From positions 1 to 64,000 of the forward strand of contig NZ_NEGA01000003.1 in the NCBI RefSeq assembly GCF_002135315.1: a stretch of DNA of 64,000 bases, read 5' to 3'. This document shows, piece after piece, positions 55,565 through 64,000 of this stretch (the stretch's first letter is position 1; the number at the start of each line of letters is the position of its first letter). This DNA comes from Acinetobacter sp. ANC 3903. GTDB taxonomy: Bacteria > Pseudomonadota > Gammaproteobacteria > Pseudomonadales > Moraxellaceae. Position numbers and translations under genes: made by a program. The notes beneath the pieces are model-generated. The model saw only the letters and a list, made by a program, of their open reading frames with translations, was not told the origin of the DNA and ran no database searches.

Positions 55565-56203
55565 TCAGGCCTTGATCGTAGGACGAACAGTAACGTCGCC
55601 ACCAGTAGCACCAGGAATCGCACCTTTAACAACGAGAACTGAACGTTCAGCGTCGATAGATACAATTTCAAGACCTTGAACAGTTACGCGTTCAGCACCT
55701 AAATGGCCAGCCATTTTTTTGCCTTTGAACACGCGACCAGGAGTCTGGTTTTGACCTGTAGAACCTAGAACACGGTGAGACAATGAGTTACCGTGAGTAG
55801 CATCTTGGGTACGGAAGTTCCAACGCTTAACACCACCTTGGAAACCTTTACCTTTAGATTGACCAGTTACGTCAACAACTTGACCAACTGCGAACAAATC
55901 TACACCGATAGTTCCGCCAACTTCACGACCTTCAAGCTCAGCTTCTGTAGTACGAAATTCTTGAACCAGACGACCAGCAGCAACACCAGCTTTCGCAAAG
56001 TGACCTTTCTGAGCGTTAGTTACGCGAGATTCGCGACGTTCACCAGTAGTGATTTGAATCGCTTGATAACCATCAGTTTCAAGCGTTTTGATTTGAGTGA
56101 TGCGGTTAGGATCAACCTCAATCACTGTTACAGGTACAGAAACACCAGCATCTGTAAAGATACGAGTCATACCGCACTTGCGACCGACTAAACCAATAGC
56201 CAT
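55565..56203 (-). CDS. rplC: 50S ribosomal protein L3
   Basis: A 212-residue early assembly protein. Start [16 protein letters not shown] and the conserved [21 protein letters not shown]. An ATG two codons upstream is also in frame; the family start is the ATG at 56203. Contains the Gln (GQNQ) that is methylated in E. coli. Confidence 0.98.
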   Translation of the reverse strand: MAIGLVGRKCGMTRIFTDAGVSVPVTVIEVDPNRITQIKTLETDGYQAIQITTGERRESRVTNAQKGHFAKAGVAAGRLVQEFRTTEAELEGREVGGTIGVDLFAVGQVVDVTGQSKGKGFQGGVKRWNFRTQDATHGNSLSHRVLGSTGQNQTPGRVFKGKKMAGHLGAERVTVQGLEIVSIDAERSVLVVKGAIPGATGGDVTVRPTIKA

Positions 56204-56262
56204 GTGCATAAACCTCTAAAAAAGCGGCCTAATTAACTTAGAGCGTTAATTAACCGAAAGCC

Positions 56263-56574
56263 TTAACCCAATGCGATCTGAACATCAACACCAGCTGCAA
56301 GATCTAACTTCATCAATGCATCAACAGTTTTATCTGTAGGTTGAACAATGTCGATCAAACGTTTATAAGTGCGGATCTCGTATTGGTCACGCGCATCTTT
56401 GTTAACGTGTGGTGATGTTAAAACGTTAAAACGTTCAATGCGTGTAGGCATTGGAATTGGACCACAAACTTGTGCGCCAGTACGTTTTGCTGTTTCTACG
56501 ATTTCTTGAGCTGATTGATCAATTAGACGGTGATCAAAAGACTTAAGACGGATACGAATTCTCTGGTTAGACAT
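56263..56574 (-). CDS. rpsJ: 30S ribosomal protein S10
   Basis: A 103-residue protein, also the NusE antitermination factor. Start [19 protein letters not shown] and [19 protein letters not shown]. The reading frame runs 36 bases further upstream; the ATG at 56574 gives the normal N-terminus and has TTGGAG upstream. It is the first gene of the ribosomal superoperon. Confidence 0.98.
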
Positions 56575-56744
56575 ACCAGTTAACTCCAAGCCAAATATAT
56601 AAAGAATCACCCTTGACGCATCTCACTCCACTTTTATATGGGTAAGTGTCAAGAGCAGTGAATTATCACTAAGGTCATGATCGATGCCACGACTGTCACG
56701 ATGTTAACTACGTTATTGGTAGTCAACCCCCTTTCATTAAAGGG
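56575..56744 (-). promoter_or_regulatory. S10 leader RNA, candidate L4-responsive attenuator
   Basis: If transcription starts about 7 bases after the -10 box, the untranslated leader is about 170 bases and folds into several hairpins on the minus strand: CCCTTT/AAAGGG near 56725-56740, TTGACTAC/GTAGTTAA near 56704-56726, AGTGA/TCACT at 56657-56670, and a larger one closed by CTTGAC/GTCAAG at 56612-56653. The E. coli S10 leader is of similar length and is the site of L4 autocontrol. That this leader acts likewise is inference. Confidence 0.5.
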
Positions 56745-56750
56745 TCGCTT

Positions 56751-56779
56751 ATTATAGCTATTGTTTAACGCTTAAGCAA
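56751..56779 (-). promoter_or_regulatory. Sigma70 promoter of the S10-spc-alpha operon
   Basis: On the minus strand: -35 TTGCTT (56774-56779), a 17-base spacer, and a perfect -10 TATAAT (56751-56756). It is the strongest sigma70 match I found in the window and lies about 180 bases before rpsJ. Confidence 0.85.
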
Positions 56780-56843
56780 ATCTCTTTTCAACTTTTTGCT
56801 CTTTTTTTCCGCTTGTCTATTTATGCTTTTGTTTAAAAATAAA

Positions 56844-57581
56844 TCAGCATGAAGTTTTTTGTAAAACGTACTCTATTGCTTGGTTTAGTATTTGATTTCC
56901 TTCAATAAAATTTGTTTTATCTGCTTTTCTTAATTGCTGTTCAGTTTGCACATATTCTCCTGAAAAACCTTCTAGCTCTTCATCATTTTCTAAAAACAGC
57001 TTTAGCGTCTCGGAAGTAATTTCAGGATGAAACTGAAATCCCAGCACATTTTTACCAATCTGGTACATCTGGTTGCGGCAAACACCATTTTCAGCCAAAT
57101 GAATAGCACCTTTAGGAATTTCAAAGGTTTCACTATGCCATTGCATAATCTTAAATTGTGCTGGCAATTCAAAGCATTCTTCAGGCACATGCTGTACCTT
57201 ACGCACGGTAGTCCAACCCAACTCCTGTTGCTCATTGCGCCTGACCGCTGCCCCCAAAGCATTGGCGATCAGCTGCCCGCCCAGACATAAACCAATGGCC
57301 GGTTTACCCATAGATAAATAACGTCGAATCCAGCGCTTTTCTATCTTTAACCAGGGATAATTTGCCTCATCATTCACACTCATGGTCCCACCCATGATAA
57401 TGAGCAAATCGACATCTTCAACTTGCGGTAAAGCCTCAATATCGAGTGGCCGATCCAGCGGTAAGGCAAAAAACTCCGTTGCACTAATTTTAGCGTGATG
57501 CTGTTTTAAATATTGATAACAACTGCCGAACCCTTCACCAGCAATATGCTGAAAATAATGTACTTTTAAATGCGACTTCAT
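56844..57581 (-). CDS. Class I glutamine amidotransferase-like protein
   Basis: A 245-residue GATase1 domain with the full triad: Cys99 in GLCLGGQ, and His185 and Glu187 in FQFHPE. It has no synthase domain and is not next to a biosynthetic gene, so it is likely a stand-alone GMP-synthase-like amidotransferase such as those that act on gamma-glutamyl compounds. The ATG at 57581 with AGGTG upstream is preferred to a GTG 9 bases earlier. Confidence 0.88.
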   Translation of the reverse strand: MKSHLKVHYFQHIAGEGFGSCYQYLKQHHAKISATEFFALPLDRPLDIEALPQVEDVDLLIIMGGTMSVNDEANYPWLKIEKRWIRRYLSMGKPAIGLCLGGQLIANALGAAVRRNEQQELGWTTVRKVQHVPEECFELPAQFKIMQWHSETFEIPKGAIHLAENGVCRNQMYQIGKNVLGFQFHPEITSETLKLFLENDEELEGFSGEYVQTEQQLRKADKTNFIEGNQILNQAIEYVLQKTSC

Positions 57582-57739
57582 CCGCCCCACCTATTGTTTT
57601 AGCTCTGTCGTAGATTTAGCAAGAATAAAGCCAACTTTATGTGCGGTTTAACGTTTCTATACATTTTGGCATTTATATAGCCTAATTTGCGTGTTTCTCT
57701 TAAGCTAAGACTAATTTTGATACGACTTAGAGCAGTTCC

Positions 57740-58942
57740 TTGAAAAAAAATCCACAAACCGCACTCATTCATGCACCACGGAAAGCCCCACAATATATTT
57801 CTAGCGTTCAACCTCCCCTGTTTCGTGCATCGACCATTATTTTTAACAACACCGATGCACTATTTAATCGCCATTGGACCGATGACTATGACTATAGTTA
57901 TGGCACCCACGGCACGCCAACGACCTTTACTTTAGCGGACAACATTGCCCAGATTGAAGGAGGGCAATATTGCTTGCTGGCCCCTAGTGGTTTATCCGCG
58001 ATTAATCTGGTCAATTCCTGTTTTTTGAGTCAGGGCGATGAAGTCTGGGTGGCAGACAATATTTATGGTCCTAATATGGAACATCTGCACAACCTGCAAA
58101 CTCGCTATGGCATTACAGTTAGAGTCTATAACCCGATTGATGCAGATACTTTCCAGCCAACGGAGAAAGCCAAACTGATTTGGTTAGAGGCTGCAGGTTC
58201 CGTGACTTTAGAATTTCCAGATCTAGCTGGCTTAGTAAAAAAAGCAAAGCAGCATAATATGTTGACAGCTTTAGACAATACCTGGGGTGCAGGTCTAGCC
58301 TTTAATGCCTTTGATTTTGGTGAAGAACATTTGGCGGTTGATATAACCGTGCACGCGCTGACTAAATATCCAAGTGGCGGCGGTGACATCTTAATGGGTT
58401 CTGTAGTCACTCGTGATCGAAAGTTGCATCAGCAATTATTTCGTATGCATGCTATTCAGGGTATTAGTGTATCTGGTGATGATGTTGCACAAGTACAACG
58501 CAGTCTGGCTTCAATGCAACTGCGTTATCAACATCAATCACAAAGCGCATTAACCTTACTGGACTGGCTTAAACAACAACCAGAGTTTGCACAGGTCTTG
58601 CATCCTGCTGATGAAGCTTCGGCAGGACATTCATACTGGAAAGAAATTTGTACAGATGGACAAAGTGCAGGTCTGGTCAGTGTGATTTTTAAACCTGAAT
58701 ATACCCTGGAAGATATTCGTACATTCTGCGATGCACTGGAACTGTTTAAGCTGGGTTTTAGCTGGGGTGGACCGCTCAGCCTGATCATGCTGTATAACCT
58801 AAAAGATATGCGGGTGTTGCCACATACACATTTACAACAAGGTTTATTGGTTCGTTTTTGCATAGGACTAGAACATCCGGCAGATTTCATACAAGATATA
58901 GAAAACGCATTAAAACAGCTGCCTACGCAACAACACGAATAA
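57740..58942 (+). CDS. metC: Cystathionine beta-lyase
   Basis: PLP-dependent enzyme (400 residues) that splits cystathionine to homocysteine, pyruvate and ammonia in methionine synthesis. Cys/Met-metabolism family marks: APSGLSAINL, the PLP-contact Asp179 in ALDNTWGAG, and the Schiff-base Lys209 in HALTKYPSGGGD. The YSYGTHGTPTT segment holds the Arg/Tyr-type active-site region. The start is TTG; no ATG is available nearby, and the ribosome binding site is weak. HerA-like gene follows 18 bases later. Confidence 0.87.
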   Translation: MKKNPQTALIHAPRKAPQYISSVQPPLFRASTIIFNNTDALFNRHWTDDYDYSYGTHGTPTTFTLADNIAQIEGGQYCLLAPSGLSAINLVNSCFLSQGDEVWVADNIYGPNMEHLHNLQTRYGITVRVYNPIDADTFQPTEKAKLIWLEAAGSVTLEFPDLAGLVKKAKQHNMLTALDNTWGAGLAFNAFDFGEEHLAVDITVHALTKYPSGGGDILMGSVVTRDRKLHQQLFRMHAIQGISVSGDDVAQVQRSLASMQLRYQHQSQSALTLLDWLKQQPEFAQVLHPADEASAGHSYWKEICTDGQSAGLVSVIFKPEYTLEDIRTFCDALELFKLGFSWGGPLSLIMLYNLKDMRVLPHTHLQQGLLVRFCIGLEHPADFIQDIENALKQLPTQQHE

Positions 58943-58960
58943 AATAGAATAGGAAAAAAT

Positions 58961-60544
58961 ATGGGTACACCAATCGTCATTGCCAAGAAAACCACCGATA
59001 CACAACAAGAAATTGTTTTACATTCACAATTTGCCAACCGCCACGGTTTGATTGCCGGAGCCACCGGAACCGGTAAAACCGTAACCTTAAAAGTATTGGC
59101 AGAAAGTTTTTCCCGCATTGGTGTGCCGGTATTTTTGGCCGATGCCAAAGGCGATGTGTCCAGTCTTGCCAAGGCCGGTGAAAGCAATGCTAAATTTGAT
59201 GCGCGGATTAAAAGCCTGAATCTTGAATCGATTCCCTTTGCAGCATCACCTGTGGTGTTTTGGGATTTGTTCGGTGAGCAGGGCCATCCCATTCGCACCA
59301 CAGTTTCTGAAATTGGTCCGTTGTTACTGGCACAAATACTGAATTTGAATGATACCCAGGAAGGTGTACTTTCAGCAGTGTTCCGCATAGCCGATGATCA
59401 GGGTTTATTGCTGATTGATTTTAAAGACTTGAAGTCGATGATTAGCTATGTGAGTGAACATGCCACCGAATTTAAAGCAGAATATGGCAACCTGTCTCCT
59501 GCCAGTTTAGGGGCAATCCAGCGCAATTTACTGGCGCTAGCCGATCAGGGCGGAGATCAGTTCTTTGGTGAACCTGCATTAAACATCATGGATTTTATCC
59601 AGACCGATAGCCAAGGCCGTGGCACCATCAATTTACTGGCTGCAGATAAACTGATGAACACGCCTAAACTGTATGCCACCTTTCTACTGTGGATGTTGTC
59701 CGAACTGTTTGAACAGCTGCCGGAAGTGGGTGATCTGGACAAACCCAAACTGGTGTTCTTCTTTGATGAAGCACATCTGCTTTTTGATAATGCCAGTCCT
59801 GCCCTGCAGGAAAAGATTGAACAAGTGGTACGTTTAATTCGCTCCAAAGGTGTCGGCATTTACTTTGTTACCCAGAATCCGCTGGATCTACCTGAAAGTG
59901 TTTTAGGTCAGCTTGGTAACCGGGTGCAACATGCCTTGCGCGCCTTCACGCCTAAAGACCAGAAAGCGGTCAAAATAGCTGCCGATACTTTCCGTGCCAA
60001 TCCTGAATTTAAGGTCGATCAGGCCATTACCGAACTGGCTGTGGGTGAAGCCTTGATTAGCTGTCTGGATGAACAAGGTACTCCACAAATGGTGCAGCGC
60101 GGCTGGGTGATGCCACCCTATTCTTCCTTCAGCCCCATTTCTTTGGATGAGCGTAAAACACTCATAGCACAAAGTGTTGTGGCAGGTGTTTATGAACAAC
60201 CGCTTGACCGGGAAAGTGCGTTTGAAATGTTGCAAAACAAAGTCGCAGAACGCCAACAACAAGCAGTTCAAGCCGAACAAGAAAAAGCGGCAGCAAAAGA
60301 AAAAGGGGCTTTAGAAAAACAGCAAGCCAAAGACGCTGAAACTTTTGCCCAGCAACAGGCACGCGAACAACAGCGCCTAGCGCAAGAGCAGCAAAAAGAA
60401 GCGGAACGTGCAGCCAAACAGCGTGAAAAGCTGATTCAAGATACTGTGGGTACTTTTGCCAAAAGTGCCGCCCGCAGTCTGGGGGGCAGTACTGGACAAA
60501 AAATTGTTCGTGGCTTATTAGGTTCACTGTTTGGTAAAAGATAA
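58961..60544 (+). CDS. HerA-like ATPase (YjgR/DUF853 family)
   Basis: A 527-residue P-loop ATPase of the HerA/FtsK superfamily. Walker A GATGTGKT is at 33-40, the Walker B is [12 protein letters not shown] (about residue 266), followed by a [10 protein letters not shown] sensor-like motif. The last 110 residues are a long Gln/Glu/Lys coiled coil. The family is common but its task is unclear. It lies 18 bases after metC and may be co-transcribed with it; a terminator follows. Confidence 0.85.
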   Translation: MGTPIVIAKKTTDTQQEIVLHSQFANRHGLIAGATGTGKTVTLKVLAESFSRIGVPVFLADAKGDVSSLAKAGESNAKFDARIKSLNLESIPFAASPVVFWDLFGEQGHPIRTTVSEIGPLLLAQILNLNDTQEGVLSAVFRIADDQGLLLIDFKDLKSMISYVSEHATEFKAEYGNLSPASLGAIQRNLLALADQGGDQFFGEPALNIMDFIQTDSQGRGTINLLAADKLMNTPKLYATFLLWMLSELFEQLPEVGDLDKPKLVFFFDEAHLLFDNASPALQEKIEQVVRLIRSKGVGIYFVTQNPLDLPESVLGQLGNRVQHALRAFTPKDQKAVKIAADTFRANPEFKVDQAITELAVGEALISCLDEQGTPQMVQRGWVMPPYSSFSPISLDERKTLIAQSVVAGVYEQPLDRESAFEMLQNKVAERQQQAVQAEQEKAAAKEKGALEKQQAKDAETFAQQQAREQQRLAQEQQKEAERAAKQREKLIQDTVGTFAKSAARSLGGSTGQKIVRGLLGSLFGKR

Positions 60545-60570
60545 TTAAAGAAACTGATTAATAATTTGTG

Positions 60571-60606
60571 AATTATGGAATATTTTTATATTCCATAATT
60601 TTTTAT
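60571..60606 (+). terminator. Rho-independent terminator
   Basis: Stem AATTATGGAATAT/ATATTCCATAATT with a TTTT loop and a T-run, 26 bases after the HerA-like gene. Confidence 0.85.
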
Positions 60607-60642
60607 GGTTTAATGAAAATATGTGTTGTAAAAAGATTTTAT

Positions 60643-60665
60643 AAGATATATTTTAAATACATCTT
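60643..60665 (+). promoter_or_regulatory. NsrR operator of hmp
   Basis: A 23-base inverted repeat: arms AAGATATATTT (60643-60653) and AAATACATCTT (60655-60665) around one base. It departs at only one position from the 11-1-11 NsrR consensus known in Enterobacteria. It lies 28 bases before the hmp start, over or beside the likely promoter, and nsrR itself is the next gene downstream. NsrR without nitric oxide would block hmp here. Confidence 0.85.
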
Positions 60666-60692
60666 ATAAATAACAGCCATGAGAGATCACCT

Positions 60693-61901
60693 ATGACTCC
60701 GCAGCAAATTGACCTTGTAAAAGCCACTGTTCCTGTACTTCGTGAAAATGGCGTAGCCCTGACTGGTTATTTTTATAACCGTATGTTGGGCAATAATCCT
60801 GACCTAAAAGAAACTTTTAATATGGGGCACCAGCGCAGCGGCGCACAGGCTCAGGCATTGGCAGGTGCAGTGTTGGCTTATGCTGAAAACATTGAAGATC
60901 CGTCTGTGCTTTTACCTGTGGTTGAGTTAATTGCGCACAAACACGTTAGCCTGAACATTCAAGCTCCTGACTATAATATTGTCGGCGAAAACCTATTACA
61001 TTCCATCAGTGAAGTACTCAGCATTTCAATGGACGATCCACTGATTGGCGCTTGGGCAGCAGCTTATGGCCAATTGGCAGACCTGTTCATCAGCACCGAA
61101 AAAGCCATTTATGATCAGCACGAACAGACTAAAGGCAGCTGGTTAGGCTGGCGTAACTTCAAGATTGCCAAGAAAGTCGTTGAAAGCGATGAAATCACGT
61201 CGTTCTATCTTCAACCTGCAGATGGTGGTGCTTTACCGAAATACGAAGCTGGCCAATATATTTCAGTGCGTGTTTTCGTCGAAGAACTTGGCTTAAAACA
61301 ACCTCGTCAATATACGCTTTCAACTAGCCCGCAAGCGGACTATTTACGTATCTCTGTGAAACGCGAAGACCAAAAAGGTGACATGGTTCCAGGTTGGGTA
61401 TCGAATACTTTACATGGCTTGCCAGAAGGTTCAGAAATTGAAGTGTCTGCACCAACAGGTAATTTCTACCTGATTGATCCAAATAAACGTAATGTATTTA
61501 TCAGTGGTGGTGTAGGCCTTACTCCAATGATTGCCATGCTTAATCAGCTGGTGACTTTAGACATGCCGCAACCTGTGACATTCATCCATGCTTGCCGTAG
61601 CAAACAAGTGCATGCGATGCATCAGCACATTCAAGACTTGAAAGCAAAATATCCGCGCCTCAACACATTTACCGCTTATGAATTCCCGCATGAAAGCGAT
61701 AAATTAGGTGAAGATTATGATGTTGCCGGTCGTCTAGACCTAAGCACGATTGATAGCGCATTGTTACCAGCCAATGCCGACTACTACCTCTGCGGCCCAA
61801 TGCCATTTATGGCTGCACAACAAAAGGCCTTGGTTGCTCGCGGTATTCCTGCTGAAAATATTCACAGTGAAGCTTTTGGCACAGGTGGCGTTAAGCACTA
61901 A
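60693..61901 (+). CDS. hmp: Nitric oxide dioxygenase (flavohaemoglobin)
   Basis: A 402-residue enzyme that turns NO into nitrate with O2 and NAD(P)H. The globin domain (1-135) has the proximal His84 in HKHVSL and Tyr28 in GYFYNRM; the FAD domain has RQYTLS (about 206-211); the NAD domain has GGVGLTPMIAML and ends in CGPMPFM. GAGAG-type ribosome binding site before the ATG. It is preceded by an NsrR operator. Confidence 0.96.
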   Translation: MTPQQIDLVKATVPVLRENGVALTGYFYNRMLGNNPDLKETFNMGHQRSGAQAQALAGAVLAYAENIEDPSVLLPVVELIAHKHVSLNIQAPDYNIVGENLLHSISEVLSISMDDPLIGAWAAAYGQLADLFISTEKAIYDQHEQTKGSWLGWRNFKIAKKVVESDEITSFYLQPADGGALPKYEAGQYISVRVFVEELGLKQPRQYTLSTSPQADYLRISVKREDQKGDMVPGWVSNTLHGLPEGSEIEVSAPTGNFYLIDPNKRNVFISGGVGLTPMIAMLNQLVTLDMPQPVTFIHACRSKQVHAMHQHIQDLKAKYPRLNTFTAYEFPHESDKLGEDYDVAGRLDLSTIDSALLPANADYYLCGPMPFMAAQQKALVARGIPAENIHSEAFGTGGVKH

Positions 61902-61928
61902 CCTGCTGCGTCAGCACAAAATCAAGAG

Positions 61929-61967
61929 AGGGTTAGTCCGGTTATGCTAGACTAACCCTAATTTTTA
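61929..61967 (+). terminator. Rho-independent terminator after hmp
   Basis: Perfect ten-base stem AGGGTTAGTC/GACTAACCCT with an eleven-base loop, then AATTTTTA. It separates hmp from nsrR. Confidence 0.85.
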
Positions 61968-61987
61968 CTCAAAACATCAGTATTATC

Positions 61988-62431
61988 ATGCAACTGAATA
62001 AATTTACTGACTATGCCCTGCGCATTTTAATGTATATCGCCCAACCGCGAGATATACCTTATACCATTGCAGAAATCGCTCAGGACTTGCATGTGTCAAG
62101 AAACCATTTAGTGAAAATTGTCCACTTTATGGGAAAACAGAACTGGTTGATTACCACGCGCGGCAAAGGCGGCGGTATTGGTCTGAACCCTGAAGCACTA
62201 GAACTCAAACTGGGACAAATTGTGCGAATTCTGCAGGGTGAAAACCAGATTGTAGAATGCAACACGCCTCCTTGCGTGCTGCGCAGCCATTGCGGCTTGA
62301 AAGGCACTCTCGATCAGGCCTTAGAACAGTTTTATCGCAGTCTGGATCAATACACCTTGGCTCAGGTGTTAAATACCTCCCCAATCGCCAAGTTCACCAC
62401 CCAGTCTCCTATTCAAATGATCAATCTTTAA
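61988..62431 (+). CDS. nsrR: Rrf2-family NO-sensing repressor NsrR
   Basis: A 147-residue regulator with a winged helix (about 25-62, IAEIAQDLHVSRNHLVKIVH) and the three iron-sulfur cysteines Cys91, Cys96 and Cys102 in the loop before the last helix. The spacing fits NsrR rather than IscR. It lies 86 bases after hmp, whose operator it presumably binds. Loss of the cluster on NO exposure relieves repression. Confidence 0.93.
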   Translation: MQLNKFTDYALRILMYIAQPRDIPYTIAEIAQDLHVSRNHLVKIVHFMGKQNWLITTRGKGGGIGLNPEALELKLGQIVRILQGENQIVECNTPPCVLRSHCGLKGTLDQALEQFYRSLDQYTLAQVLNTSPIAKFTTQSPIQMINL

Positions 62432-62517
62432 TTCCCGGTCTTTGGCTTGCAAAGTTCGCTTGCCCGAACGACTTCCTTTATAATGTTCGCTTGTAGATCA
62501 TTTATTGAAGTTGAGTT

Positions 62518-63390
62518 ATGCATCACAGCAGAGGAAAATCCAAAAACAGTAAGACAGCCAGTGCGCCTAAGCAAAAGATCAGCTACGAGAAAAAAGTTGA
62601 TTCTGCCATTACTGAGTACTCTGTTCGCGCATTGAACTGGTTGCGTAAAGCTGAATTTTTAATGAGTGCGCCCAAGCTGAATCTTTGTGTGGAAGATAGC
62701 GGTTATGAAATTGCTTTTGCCGGTCGTTCCAATGCCGGTAAATCCAGCGCCATTAATGCCTTAACCAATCAAAAGCAGTTGGCACGTGCCTCGAAAAAGC
62801 CGGGTCGTACCCAGATGATCAACTTTTTTAGTTTGGGCAACCCAGACCAGCGTCTGGTCGATTTGCCGGGTTATGGCTATGCAGCCGTACCGGAAGCCAT
62901 GAAAATTGTGTGGCAAAAAGAACTGGAGAACTATCTGATTCACCGTCAGAGCTTGCAAGGTCTGGTATTGCTGATGGATATTCGTCATCCACTGCAACAT
63001 TTCGATGTCATGATGCTGGAATGGGCTCACTCACGTAAATTGTTCGTGCATGTGCTATTAACCAAATCAGACAAACTGAATCGCGGTCCTGCATCGAAAG
63101 CCTTGCAGGAAGTCAAAGCTGCACTGAAGAAAATGAAGCTGCAATTCTCGATTCAATTGTTCTCGTCACTCAACAAGCAAGGCCTAGAAGAACTGGCCAG
63201 TGTGATGGGTGGCCGTTTGAACTTTACCCTTGAGCAATCCACCCAGTTCGATTTGGACAGCATCCCAGAAGCCACTGCCGATGAACTCAATGATCTGGAT
63301 GAACCACTCGAATCTTTAGATGCAATAGAGGAAGAGTGTGAGACCGAAATTGCCGAAGACGCCACCGATGCAAGCCGACAAGCTGATTGA
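62518..63390 (+). CDS. engB: Ribosome-biogenesis GTPase EngB (YihA/YsxC)
   Basis: Circularly ordered TRAFAC GTPase needed for 50S assembly. G1 GRSNAGKSS is at 69-77, G3 DLPGYG (about 121-126), G4 TKSD (about 183-186). The protein has 290 residues, longer than the usual 200-210: the first 50 residues are a basic Lys/Ser-rich lead and the last 55 an acidic Asp/Glu tail. GAG-type ribosome binding site is weak. It is followed by a terminator. Confidence 0.93.
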   Translation: MHHSRGKSKNSKTASAPKQKISYEKKVDSAITEYSVRALNWLRKAEFLMSAPKLNLCVEDSGYEIAFAGRSNAGKSSAINALTNQKQLARASKKPGRTQMINFFSLGNPDQRLVDLPGYGYAAVPEAMKIVWQKELENYLIHRQSLQGLVLLMDIRHPLQHFDVMMLEWAHSRKLFVHVLLTKSDKLNRGPASKALQEVKAALKKMKLQFSIQLFSSLNKQGLEELASVMGGRLNFTLEQSTQFDLDSIPEATADELNDLDEPLESLDAIEEECETEIAEDATDASRQAD

Positions 63391-63446
63391 CAGGATCTGA
63401 TCGAGCCAGATTGTCCGACCAAAATCATCATCAAATGATATTCCAG

Positions 63447-63486
63447 TGTCCTGTATTGCTAATCACAATACGGGACATTTTTTTCA
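63447..63486 (+). terminator. Rho-independent terminator after engB
   Basis: Stem TGTCC(T)GTATTG/CAATAC(G)GGACA with a short loop, then a run of T residues. Confidence 0.85.
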
Positions 63487-63538
63487 TACTGACCTTAAGC
63501 GCAAGTGCAGCACTGCACGCTAAAACAATAAGGACTGT

Positions 63539-64000
63539 ATGATGAAACTTCTCTCCCGTTTAAGAAATTCCAAACTCGGCTCATCGATTGCCTATCATAT
63601 TCACCCGCGTAAAGTAAAATTCGAGTGGCAGGACACCCCGATTGACTGGATTCCCCAGCAGCCTTATGTCAGCTATTTCATTAATGAAATCAATATGATT
63701 TTACCTGCCGGTGAATTCTGGTTCTGTCGTTTATATAACAAGGTTTTACCGCAGATTCAGGATGAAAAACTGAAACAGGATGTACAGGCCTTTGTCCGTC
63801 AGGAAGCCATGCATGCTCAGGCACACAACGCAGCCAACACAGAATATCTAACTGCACGCAACATTGATATCCAGCGCAATCTGGATGTGATGAATTTCCT
63901 GTTTACGAAATTACTTGCGGATCAGCCTTTGGGTTTAAAAGTGCCTAAATTGCTTGAACATCCATGGGACTTATTTCGTCTCGGCATTATTGCCACCGTG
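63539..64000 (+). CDS. Metal-dependent hydrolase-like protein, 5' part
   Basis: 154 codons to the window end, start ATGATG with AAGGACTG upstream. Reads MMKLLSRLRNSKLGSSIAYH, then a VRQEAMHAQAH segment (about residues 85-95) that fits the ferritin-like metal site of the predicted metal-dependent hydrolases (PF10118, COG3687). No stop appears, so the gene runs on beyond the window. The family call is from memory and should be tested on the full gene. Confidence 0.72.
   Translation, partial: MMKLLSRLRNSKLGSSIAYHIHPRKVKFEWQDTPIDWIPQQPYVSYFINEINMILPAGEFWFCRLYNKVLPQIQDEKLKQDVQAFVRQEAMHAQAHNAANTEYLTARNIDIQRNLDVMNFLFTKLLADQPLGLKVPKLLEHPWDLFRLGIIATV

Overview
The window comes from the chromosome of a gammaproteobacterium, almost certainly an Acinetobacter (Moraxellaceae). 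The evidence is a low-to-medium GC content, Acinetobacter-type proteins (MiaB N-terminus, NsrR next to Hmp, the miaB-phoH-ybeY order), DUF2789 paralogues, a tRNA-Arg(ACG)/tRNA-Ser(GCU) cluster and the undivided S10-spc-alpha ribosomal protein block. The species cannot be named from the sequence alone.

Layout. 0.2-7.4 kb: a hypothetical protein, pssA, rlmJ, a 2-oxoglutarate oxygenase, a three-copy DUF2789 array whose middle copy is dead, mdh, and an RNase T2-like protein that appears to have lost its catalytic residues. 7.4-16.7 kb: slt, then the miaB-phoH-ybeY operon (tRNA thiomethylation and rRNA/RNA quality control), small exported hypotheticals, a TonB-family protein, a DUF3108 protein and xpt. 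17.1-19.4 kb: a compact three-gene cluster for a CsgG/HfaB-like outer-membrane lipoprotein and two small secreted proteins, one with amyloid-like repeats. This is the best candidate for a poorly described surface system here, and it is followed by about 0.85 kb of AT-rich DNA without a convincing gene. 20.2-24.4 kb: a zinc-ribbon/glycine-zipper protein, wrbA, yihY, a MITE-like element with inverted ends, an FAH-family enzyme and a YcxB-like protein. 24.7-27.2 kb: three near-identical tRNA-Arg genes and one tRNA-Ser, with an AT-rich patatin gene lodged between two duplicated tRNA-Arg/terminator units.

27.4-42.8 kb: rnr, an M3 oligopeptidase, yheV, a DMT transporter, a TRAP permease of fused QM form with a rhombosortase and a TatT lipoprotein beside it, a 36-residue membrane peptide, the sdhE-ygfX pair, a long-chain-type acyl-CoA dehydrogenase, a frameshifted alpha/beta hydrolase and a Baeyer-Villiger-type monooxygenase. 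43.0-56.6 kb: the complete ribosomal superoperon from rpsJ to rplQ including secY, rpmJ and rpoA, all on the minus strand, driven by a strong sigma70 promoter and a structured leader of about 170 nt. 56.8-64 kb: a glutamine amidotransferase, metC, a HerA-like ATPase, hmp with a near-perfect NsrR operator, nsrR, engB and the start of a PF10118-like metal-dependent hydrolase cut by the window end.

Most genes are housekeeping. The accessory signals are the HfaB-like cluster, the tRNA-Arg insertion, the MITE-like element, the DUF2789 array and the rhombosortase/TRAP neighbourhood.
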